The position numbers and the translations under genes are program-made. From the NCBI GenBank assembly GCA_015067375.1, contig SVMQ01000027.1, positions 1 through 16,268 of the forward strand: 16,268 nucleotides of DNA. Direction: 5' to 3'. This DNA is from Oscillospiraceae bacterium. Its GTDB lineage: Bacteria; Bacillota; Clostridia; Oscillospirales; Ruminococcaceae. This document shows, in pieces, positions 7,917 to 13,317 of the stretch; positions within the stretch are counted from its first letter, which is position 1; every line of letters begins with the position of its first letter. The notes below the pieces were generated by a model. The model was given only the letters and a program-made list of their open reading frames with translations. It did no database searches and was not told the DNA's origin.

Positions 7917-8278
7917 AACGATCTCCTGAAAATAAAAAATGCAAGCCGCGCACAAACACAGCTTGCATACTTATATCCGATATCATGCAGGGCTATACCG
8001 CTGCAAAAAAGCACAATATTCCGCAGAATACGGCTCATCAGTATAAGGAATAGGTTGTCAGAGTCTATATAGCAAATCACTTTTACTACTCTTATTGACC
8101 GTTTCACAAGTCTGCGCCCAAAGCGCAATTTCGGTTATGAAGTAACCAACTTATAAAATTTGAGCTTTTAACTCAATCAATAATGCAGCCTGTCGCTGCG
8201 TGAAATTGCTTGGAAAGACTCTGCGATAACTCATCCTTCCAATTTATCGGGGTAATACATTACAGCGATACCCCCACT
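7917..8278 (-). promoter_or_regulatory. Long structured 5' leader of the polyamine operon
   Basis: About 360 nt separate the expected start site from speA, and no credible gene lies in it. Hairpins seen, in order of transcription: GCAGC/GCTGC (8199-8185), TTGAG/CTCAA (8176-8160), GGTTA/TAACC (8147-8133), TGCGC/GCGCA (8127-8113), the TGCAG/CTGCA pairing (8005-7986), and the terminator. The first 80 nt belong to the duplicated 124-bp element and include a 9-codon open frame (8260-8231). The layout suggests a ligand- or protein-responsive leader, possibly sensing a polyamine or arginine. I cannot match it to a named riboswitch class. Confidence 0.65.
7929..7968 (-). terminator. Intrinsic terminator in the speA leader (attenuator)
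   Basis: On the minus strand ATGCAAGC (7968-7961) pairs perfectly with GCTTGCAT (7946-7939) around a 14-nt loop, followed directly by TTTTTATTTT. The Shine-Dalgarno of speA begins only a few bases later. A full intrinsic terminator between promoter and first gene is the hallmark of attenuation. An upstream CTGCAT (7990-7985) can pair with the terminator's first arm (ATGCA), and alternatively with TGCAG at 8005-8001. This gives a 1:2 plus 3:4 versus 2:3 switch. Confidence 0.8.
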
Positions 8279-8321
8279 GGAGTTATTATACAGTATATTG
8301 CGCTTTCTGTCAAGGGCTTTT
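8198..8321 (-). repeat. 124-bp promoter-leader repeat, copy 1
   Basis: Aligns without gaps to 8931-9054; I count 102 identical positions of 124. It carries the promoter, the start site and about 80 nt of leader, and ends at sequence matching the first bases around 8931-8940 of copy 2. A 9-codon open frame (8260-8231) encodes MYYPDKLEG. A stem GGGG/CCCC (8277-8274 with 8251-8248) and the small hairpin CCGA-UAAA-UUGG (8249-8238) can form. Confidence 0.85.
8285..8313 (-). promoter_or_regulatory. Consensus SigA promoter of the polyamine operon
   Basis: Minus strand TTGACA (8313-8308) and TATAAT (8290-8285) with a 17-bp spacer, a perfect consensus. It lies in copy 1 of the duplicated element. No other good promoter is seen between here and speA. 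Confidence 0.88.
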
Positions 8322-8357
8322 GGAATATTTTTGCCCAATTTAAATTAAATTCAGGAG

Positions 8358-8387
8358 CAGCAGGCGCATGACTTCGCACAACTGCTG
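8358..8387. other. Hairpin downstream of the UPF0158-like gene
   Basis: CAGCAG (8358-8363) pairs with CTGCTG (8382-8387), and an inner GCGCA/GTGCG-type stem extends it. It lies about 65 bases after the stop of the minus-strand UPF0158-like gene. No clear U-run follows on that strand, so it is at best a weak or factor-assisted terminator. Confidence 0.4.
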
Positions 8388-8453
8388 AAAACAAAAACAC
8401 TGCACGGGTCTGCGACAAATCAAATCACTTATATCCTTATCGCAGCACTATGT

Positions 8454-8876
8454 CTAAAGGACATAAGGAACATGATGCTGCTTACACCAATCTACAGCAG
8501 CTTTCGTCAGACACCGTTTCTCATGCTCACGCCACCGCTGATGATCTCCCGAATTTAATTCGACATAAGACTGAAAGTATATGTAAAGCTGTTCAGAATC
8601 TAATTCCTCAATTTTTTCCGATATGCGACGATTATTTAGATCATTTAAAAATCTTCTCATTTCAGCGACGATATCGACCCGAAATATCGGAGCAAAACGG
8701 TATGTAGCGATCATAAGTTCATCATCGGATAGAATCTCATCTGTAAAATCAAAGTCTTGAATCAAGCTTTCAGTGCTATACACTTTCAGATCTTCTAAAT
8801 TCACATAATAATTCACTTCACGATCATTATAACTACGACCATAATATAATATTGAGGAAACATCCAAATTGATCAT
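8454..8876 (-). CDS. UPF0158-like small acidic protein
   Basis: 140 residues from the ATG at 8876 (MINLDVSSILYYG). The frame is open to an earlier ATG at 8939, but that one has no ribosome binding site, whereas GGAGG (8893-8889) lies 12 bases before the chosen start. Starting here also gives the typical family beginning. The N-terminal part (NLDVSSILYYGRS, then VNYYVNLEDLKVYS) recalls the UPF0158 pattern of a helix followed by a 'yyld..tg.v' hairpin. The middle (YRFAPIFRVDIVAEMRRFLNDL) and the end (WREHEKRCLTKAAVDWCKQHHVPYV, about residues 115-139) match its closing helix. Function unknown. It is driven by copy 2 of the duplicated element and is more AT-rich than the operons around it. The family call is tentative; that it is a gene is likely. 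Confidence 0.6.
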   Translation of the reverse strand: MINLDVSSILYYGRSYNDREVNYYVNLEDLKVYSTESLIQDFDFTDEILSDDELMIATYRFAPIFRVDIVAEMRRFLNDLNNRRISEKIEELDSEQLYIYFQSYVELNSGDHQRWREHEKRCLTKAAVDWCKQHHVPYVL

Positions 8877-8930
8877 AATACAAGCCGTCCTCCATACCGA
8901 AATCGGAATGTGTGCAAAAATAACCTTACC

Positions 8931-9054
8931 GCGTGACATTGTTTTAAAAAGCTCTGCAATTACTCACCCTACCGATCTATCGGGATAACACATTACAGCA
9001 ATACTCCCACTGGGGTTATTATACAGTATATTTTGCTTTTGATCAAGGGCTTTT
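8931..9054 (-). repeat. 124-bp promoter-leader repeat, copy 2
   Basis: Direct copy, same orientation as 8198-8321, same length, about 82% identical by eye. Its 9-codon open frame (8993-8964) encodes MCYPDRSVG. The leader stem is GGGA/UCCC where copy 1 has GGGG/CCCC at the same columns. The hairpin is CCGA-UAGA-UCGG where copy 1 has CCGA-UAAA-UUGG. These paired changes hint at a kept RNA structure. Confidence 0.85.
9018..9046 (-). promoter_or_regulatory. SigA promoter of the UPF0158-like gene
   Basis: Minus strand TTGATC (9046-9041) and TATAAT (9023-9018), spacer 17 bp, inside copy 2 of the repeat. The -35 box is weaker than in copy 1 (TTGACA). Confidence 0.8.
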
Positions 9055-9079
9055 TAAATAATTATTCTATGTTGAAAAC

Positions 9080-9110
9080 AGCCATCCCGACACGCTGTAT
9101 CAGGATGGCT
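9080..9110 (-). terminator. Intrinsic terminator after the isomerase-acyl-CoA ligase gene
   Basis: AGCCATCC (9110-9103 on the minus strand) pairs perfectly with GGATGGCT (9087-9080), followed by GTTTTC. It lies 15 bases past the stop codon and makes the fusion gene a single-gene transcript. Confidence 0.85.
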
Positions 9111-9124
9111 CTGTATCATTAAGT

Positions 9125-11647
9125 TTATGCGGTAACTATCTTGCTTGCGTCGTGCAGGTCAAGGTAATCCACAGCCCACTCGCGCATCTTGTATTTCAGT
9201 ATCTTTCCTGCCGCATTCATGGGGAAGCCCTCAACGAATGCAACATATCTCGGTACCTTGTGCTTTGCAAGTCTTGCGAGAGCGTACTCCTTCATCTCCT
9301 CGACGGTAGCCTCCTCGCCCGGCTTCAGCACGATGCACGCCATTATCTCCTCGCCGTAAGCCTTGTCGGGAACGCCGATTACCTGTACATCCTTTACCTT
9401 GGGATGTGTGTAAAAGAACTCCTCGATCTCCTTGGGGTAGATGTTCTCGCCGCCGCGGATTATCATATCCTTGATTCTGCCTGTTATCTTGTAGTAGCCG
9501 TCGGGAGTGCGTCTTGCAAGGTCGCCCGAATGCAGCCAGCCGTCGCTGTCGATAGCTGCCGCGGTAGCCTCGGGCATCTTGTAGTAGCCCTTCATGATGT
9601 TGTAGCCGCGTGCGCAGAACTCGCCGTCCACATTGTCGGGAAGCTCCTCGCCTGTTTCGGGGTCAACTATCTTTGTTTCAACGCCGAACAGCGATGCGCC
9701 GACGGTGTTTACTCTTACCTCGATGCTGTCTGTTGTCTTGGACATGGTGGTTGCAGGGGATGCCTCGGTCTGACCGTAGGTGATGCAGATCTCGGGCATG
9801 TGCATCTTCTCGATAACCTCCTGCATGGTCTTGATGGGACAGGGAGAGCCTGCCATGATACCTGTTCTCATGTGCGAGAAGTCGGTCTTGTCAAAGTCCT
9901 CGTGACCCAGCATTGCGATAAACATAGTGGGAACGCCGTGGAAGCAGGTTATCTTCTCCTTGTTGATGCAGGCGAGACCCTTTCTGGGGCTGAATGCAGG
10001 AATAGGCGACATCGTTACGCCGTGGGTGATACTTGCCGTCATAGCAAGCACCATGCCGAAGCAGTGGAACATAGGCACCTGTATCATCATCCTGTCGTTT
10101 GTGGACAGATCCATGCAATCGCCGATAGCCTTACCGTTGTTTACAACGTTGAAGTGGGTCAGCATTACGCCCTTGGGGAAGCCTGTCGTACCCGAGGTGT
10201 ACTGCATATTTACAACGTCGTTCTTGTCGATCTTGGCGCGCATCTCGTCCACTCTGGAAGCAGGAATCGTATCAGCGAGAGCCATAGCCTCGTCCCATGT
10301 GAAGCAGCCGTCCTGCTTGCTGTCGGTGGTGATGATGTTCTTGAGGAACGGCAGACGTTCGGACTTCAGCTCGCCTGCCTTGCAGGTAGCAAGCTCGGGG
10401 CAAAGCTCCTTCATGATGCCGACGTAGTCGCTGTCCTTGTAGCCGTCGATCATTACCAGTGTATGTGTATCGGACTGGTGCAGCAGGTACTCAGCCTCGT
10501 GGATCTTGTATGCTGTATTTACTGTGACCAGCACCGCGCCGATGTAGGTGCAAGCCCAGAATGTGATATACCATGCAGGAACGTTTGTTGCCCAGATAGC
10601 AACGTGGTCGTCCTTCTTTACGCCCATTGCGATGAGGGCGCGCGCAAAGCGTACAACGTCCTCGCGGAACTCGGGGTAGGTGCGTGTATAGTCAAGCTCG
10701 GTGTAGCGGAACGCGTACTGCTCGGGGAACTCCTTGCAGATGCGGTCAAGTACATCGGGGAAGGTTTCGTTGATGATGGTCTCCTTGGGCCAGGGGTAGT
10801 AGCCTGTGCCGCGTGCGTCCACCTGCAGCTTTGTTCTGTCAGCCTCAAGATAGGGCTTCATGAAGCGCGCAAACTGGGGGAATACGATGCCTGCCGCATA
10901 CAGATCCTTTGCCCATCTCTTTACCCACTCAAGGGAGATGTAGCCGTCATAGCCCATCCTGCGTACAGCTGTTATCATCTCGCGCAGGGGCATATCGCCC
11001 TCGCCCATCAGCTTGTATACCAGCTTTTCGCCCTCGTAAACGGAGTCCTTGACGTGGATGTGCTTGATGTAATTGCCGAGGTTTGCGATAGTAGTATCGG
11101 CAGATTCGCCCATGTAGCGGTAGGGATGATGCATATCCCACAGCGCTGCAACGTGCTCGTCATTCACTTCGTCAAGCACCTTTCTCAGACGTGCTGTATC
11201 GGAATAAACACCGTTGGTCTCGACCAGCAGAGTTACGTTCTTCTCCTTTGCGATGGGAGCGATCTCCTTTAACATTGCGATGATGGCGTTATCGTCAACA
11301 GTGTCAACGGGCGCAGGCTCAAGGTCTGCAAGGATACGGATGTAGGGCGTGCCAAGCTTCTGTGCGAGCGCAGCATACTGCTCGATCTCGCTCACGATCT
11401 CGTCGTGCTTGTCGGCAAACTTCAGGCAGCAGCCGCTGGAAAGGCAGGGTATCTCCAGTCCCAGCTTGTCGAGCTTATCCTTTGTTGCAGCCACATTCTC
11501 GTCGGTGAAGGGCTTTGCCTTTACCGCAAAGATGTCGTCGCCGAGACCTCTGACCTCAATGCCGTTGAAGCCTAAGTCCTTGGCCATGGAATAGATGTCT
11601 GTCCACGAAAAATCGGGGCAGGCAAGGGTTGAAAAACTGATCTTCAT
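9125..11647 (-). CDS. Fusion of TIM-barrel sugar-phosphate isomerase/epimerase-like domain and AMP-forming acyl-CoA synthetase
   Basis: 840 residues in one uninterrupted frame, start set by AGGAGG seven bases before ATG. Residues 1 to about 270 form a xylose-isomerase-like barrel (AP_endonuc_2 family). Its probable metal ligands are intact: Glu143 (LLVETNG), Asp171 (ALWDMHH), His198 (KHIHVKD) and Glu240 (ISLEW). Residues about 280-840 form a complete adenylating ligase: YTSGTTGFPKG (483-493), YGQTEAS (624-630), WLHSGDLARR (704-713), GRIKDMIIRGGENIYPKEIE (723-742) and catalytic Lys815 in AAGKILK. It should activate a carboxylic acid to acyl-AMP and then acyl-CoA in the cytoplasm. The gene stands alone behind a leucine-type T-box, which points to a role in leucine supply (inference). 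The barrel's substrate and the reason for the fusion are unknown. Confidence 0.9.
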   Translation of the reverse strand: MKISFSTLACPDFSWTDIYSMAKDLGFNGIEVRGLGDDIFAVKAKPFTDENVAATKDKLDKLGLEIPCLSSGCCLKFADKHDEIVSEIEQYAALAQKLGTPYIRILADLEPAPVDTVDDNAIIAMLKEIAPIAKEKNVTLLVETNGVYSDTARLRKVLDEVNDEHVAALWDMHHPYRYMGESADTTIANLGNYIKHIHVKDSVYEGEKLVYKLMGEGDMPLREMITAVRRMGYDGYISLEWVKRWAKDLYAAGIVFPQFARFMKPYLEADRTKLQVDARGTGYYPWPKETIINETFPDVLDRICKEFPEQYAFRYTELDYTRTYPEFREDVVRFARALIAMGVKKDDHVAIWATNVPAWYITFWACTYIGAVLVTVNTAYKIHEAEYLLHQSDTHTLVMIDGYKDSDYVGIMKELCPELATCKAGELKSERLPFLKNIITTDSKQDGCFTWDEAMALADTIPASRVDEMRAKIDKNDVVNMQYTSGTTGFPKGVMLTHFNVVNNGKAIGDCMDLSTNDRMMIQVPMFHCFGMVLAMTASITHGVTMSPIPAFSPRKGLACINKEKITCFHGVPTMFIAMLGHEDFDKTDFSHMRTGIMAGSPCPIKTMQEVIEKMHMPEICITYGQTEASPATTMSKTTDSIEVRVNTVGASLFGVETKIVDPETGEELPDNVDGEFCARGYNIMKGYYKMPEATAAAIDSDGWLHSGDLARRTPDGYYKITGRIKDMIIRGGENIYPKEIEEFFYTHPKVKDVQVIGVPDKAYGEEIMACIVLKPGEEATVEEMKEYALARLAKHKVPRYVAFVEGFPMNAAGKILKYKMREWAVDYLDLHDASKIVTA

Positions 11648-12010
11648 AGTGACCTCCTAGATGTTCTGCTGATACGTCTTGCGTATCACTCTTCTCTTCC
11701 GAATAACAAAAAAGCCCCGTCGCCCCTTGTTATCCGACTTGATAACCAAAGAGACGAAAGAGCCGAGATTCTTTATATCTGTCTTCCGCGGTACCACTCT
11801 TCTTCATCCGAAATGGATGCACCTTTCAGCGCAAACACGCCACAACTCTGTAACGGGAGTTCCCGTCTGCACCTACTGCTCTGAAACAAAGGGTTCGGCA
11901 CAGCTGCTCCACGGCGAGTTCAGTATAGTCTGCCGAATGTCTTGCACCGCCCGACATCTCTCTGTACAGCGAAGATCTATACCTACTGATCCGCTTCAAT
12001 GCGTTTTAAC
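11648..12010 (-). promoter_or_regulatory. T-box leader, leucine type (specifier CUC)
   Basis: The leader shows all main T-box parts on the minus strand. Stem I has the AGUA/GAA S-turn pair flanking the specifier loop, closed by GTATAG/CTATAC. The sequence after GAA reads CUC followed by a purine (CTC = bases 11918-11916), a leucine codon. The conserved T-box element GTGGTACCGCGG is at 11797-11786. Its UGGU pairs with an ACCA tRNA end, and A73 fits tRNA-Leu. A terminator and an alternative antiterminator follow. Uncharged tRNA-Leu should stabilise the antiterminator and switch on the fusion gene. Confidence 0.92.
11708..11763 (-). terminator. T-box terminator
   Basis: A long stem with several G-U pairs joins GCTCTTTCGTCTC... 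(from 11763) to ...GGGGCGACGGGGC (to 11714) around a small loop after GTTATC/GATAAC, followed by TTTTTT (11713-11708). It is the off state of the leader. Confidence 0.82.
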
Positions 12011-12016
12011 ATTGAT

Positions 12017-12045
12017 ATTATATCATCATATTTCCCATTTGTCAA
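12017..12045 (-). promoter_or_regulatory. Consensus SigA promoter of the T-box transcript
   Basis: Minus strand TTGACA (12045-12040) and TATAAT (12022-12017) with a 17-bp spacer. Start expected near 12010. Confidence 0.9.
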
Positions 12046-12096
12046 GCACAAAATCACATTTTTCTTATTTTTTACATGATACGACATTCTATCGCA

Positions 12097-12125
12097 TTGA
12101 CACGGCTGTATTCTTTTGTTATAAT
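12097..12125 (+). promoter_or_regulatory. Consensus SigA promoter of the membrane protein gene
   Basis: TTGACA (12097-12102), 17-bp spacer, TATAAT (12120-12125). It is divergent from the T-box promoter; the -35 boxes are about 50 bp apart. The leader is only about 30 nt. Confidence 0.88.
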
Positions 12126-12163
12126 ATAAAATGAACTATTATATATTGAAAGGAGGTATGTCA

Positions 12164-13210
12164 ATGCCAACAGATGAAAAGGTACTGACTGCAACCGCGA
12201 CCACCGACCCCGAGCTTGAAGCTGCCGCAAAAGAGGCCGCTGCCGCACTTGACGCCCCCGAAGCTTCTCCGCCGACAGACGAGCCTCAGCCCGAAAGAGT
12301 GCGCACGGAGGTCTACCGCTCACAGGAGGAGCTGGAGGCGCGCGACCGCCACATCCTCGCAGCGCTTGACGAGATGCTGGAGCGCAGGACGCCGCAGCCT
12401 GTCAGAAAGCCGCCTGTACAGCACCCCGATGAGAGCGGTATAGAAAAATTCGTGCTTGGCATGGTGCGTAAGGGCGCAGGCATCGTTTCGCTCGCGATGA
12501 CCCTCATCTTCATGGGCATCGTCGTGATGTACTGCTTCTTTTCCGAGGCGGCGGATATGCTGCTGCCGCTGAAGCTGTCACCGATAGCCGCGATACTTCT
12601 CGGACTGGAGCTGTTCGTGTATCACCTTGCCTCGGGCAAGAAATTCCGCATACATATCCCTGCAATAATCATCAATGCGCTGCTCGTGGCAGGCTGCTGC
12701 ACCATGGCAGTCATCATGAGCCGCACCTACGTCGAGAGCAAGCAGGAATACAGCAACCGCAGCATCGCTGCCGAGATATACGAGAGCGGCTACCACGAGC
12801 TTCGCCATGCCGCTGAGATAAAGGATATACAGGTAACAGTCGATCTCAATCCCGACGGAAATGCGCTCGAAGAGGGCTTAGAGTCGCTTGGCACGGATGA
12901 CACCGTTATCCTCACCGTTACATTCTCGGGTGCTTACGAAAGCGCAAAGGATTTCGCGCGCGAATGCAAGACAGTCATCGACGCCTATAAATTCCTGGAT
13001 ATTCCCGTAACGCGCTTCCACTTCATCAGCGACAACAAATTCACCTGCTGCCGCCTTGATATCGAGGGCAAATTCATGCAGGATCTGACCGAAACAGAGC
13101 TTACCGCCGCAGTCAATTGTGTATTCGTTGACGACTACGGCTATGTCAGCGACCTTGAGGACATCATAATCGAAGAAACTGTAGAAATACTTGTCACAAC
13201 AGAGATCTGA
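12164..13210 (+). CDS. Three-helix membrane protein of unknown function
   Basis: 348 residues. The start is the ATG at 12164, seven bases after AGGAGG (12151-12156); an earlier in-frame ATG at 12158 is too close to that site. Residues 1-105 are polar, rich in Ala, Pro and Glu and probably disordered, with a charged helix (SQEELEARDRHILAALDEML) near 53-72. Three hydrophobic segments follow at about 106-126, 136-155 and 165-185. Basic residues before the first (VRKG) and between the second and third (SGKKFR) predict a cytoplasmic N-terminus and an exported C-terminus. The C-terminal 160 residues alternate strands and helices, with VTVDLNPDG, DTVILTVTFSG and a Cys-Cys pair at 295-296. I recognise no family. 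It may be co-transcribed with the OST-HTH gene 107 bases downstream. Confidence 0.85.
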   Translation: MPTDEKVLTATATTDPELEAAAKEAAAALDAPEASPPTDEPQPERVRTEVYRSQEELEARDRHILAALDEMLERRTPQPVRKPPVQHPDESGIEKFVLGMVRKGAGIVSLAMTLIFMGIVVMYCFFSEAADMLLPLKLSPIAAILLGLELFVYHLASGKKFRIHIPAIIINALLVAGCCTMAVIMSRTYVESKQEYSNRSIAAEIYESGYHELRHAAEIKDIQVTVDLNPDGNALEEGLESLGTDDTVILTVTFSGAYESAKDFARECKTVIDAYKFLDIPVTRFHFISDNKFTCCRLDIEGKFMQDLTETELTAAVNCVFVDDYGYVSDLEDIIIEETVEILVTTEI

Positions 13211-13228
13211 ATAGAATAACATTAAAAA

Positions 13229-13300
13229 CGTATCAATACACTATAGTAAACGCCGCGCGTCACTTTGATCGTAGCGAGTGAGCGCGGCAGTACTGATACG
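13229..13300 (+). promoter_or_regulatory. Structured leader before the OST-HTH gene
   Basis: An outer stem CGTATCA (13229-13235) / TGATACG (13294-13300) closes a junction. Inside it, GCCGCGC (13252-13258), one bulged G, and TCAC pair with GTGA and GCGCGGC (13278-13288). A smaller TAC/GTA-type hairpin (13237-13248) sits beside it. The outer stem ends one base before the GAAGGAGA ribosome binding site. No U-run follows, so it is not an intrinsic terminator; it looks like a translational control or processing element. Confidence 0.55.
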
Positions 13301-13317
13301 GAAGGAGATATGAAAAA

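Noticed and set aside
7757..8128. A minus-strand frame running from the speA leader into speA, considered as a leader peptide
   Set aside because: It needs a TTG start without a ribosome binding site and overlaps speA out of frame for about 160 bases. A shorter ATG frame at 7986 has the same problem.
8450..8707. An 85-codon plus-strand frame
   Set aside because: It is antisense to the UPF0158-like gene, with no Shine-Dalgarno and no recognisable motif.
8454..8939. The longer start at 8939 for the UPF0158-like gene
   Set aside because: That ATG has no ribosome binding site, its first codons fall in the duplicated leader, and the extra 21 residues do not fit the family's usual N-terminus.
8198..9054. 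The two 124-bp copies read as a CRISPR array or transposon ends
   Set aside because: There are only two diverged copies about 730 bases apart, in direct orientation, containing promoters. No spacers of regular length, cas genes or transposase are present.
9152..11272. A 706-codon open frame on the plus strand opposite the fusion gene
   Set aside because: It is a shadow of the GC-rich minus-strand gene, which carries every expected catalytic motif. The antisense product has a Cys/His/Leu-rich composition without domains.
11679..12134. A 151-codon plus-strand open frame
   Set aside because: It lies across the T-box leader and its promoter on the other strand, has no ribosome binding site, and its translation looks like non-coding sequence.
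13229..13300. Inverted repeat CGTATCA/TGATACG read as ends of a small insertion element
   Set aside because: The interval is only 72 bases, it lacks a transposase or flanking target duplication, and it is better explained as a folded RNA before a ribosome binding site.
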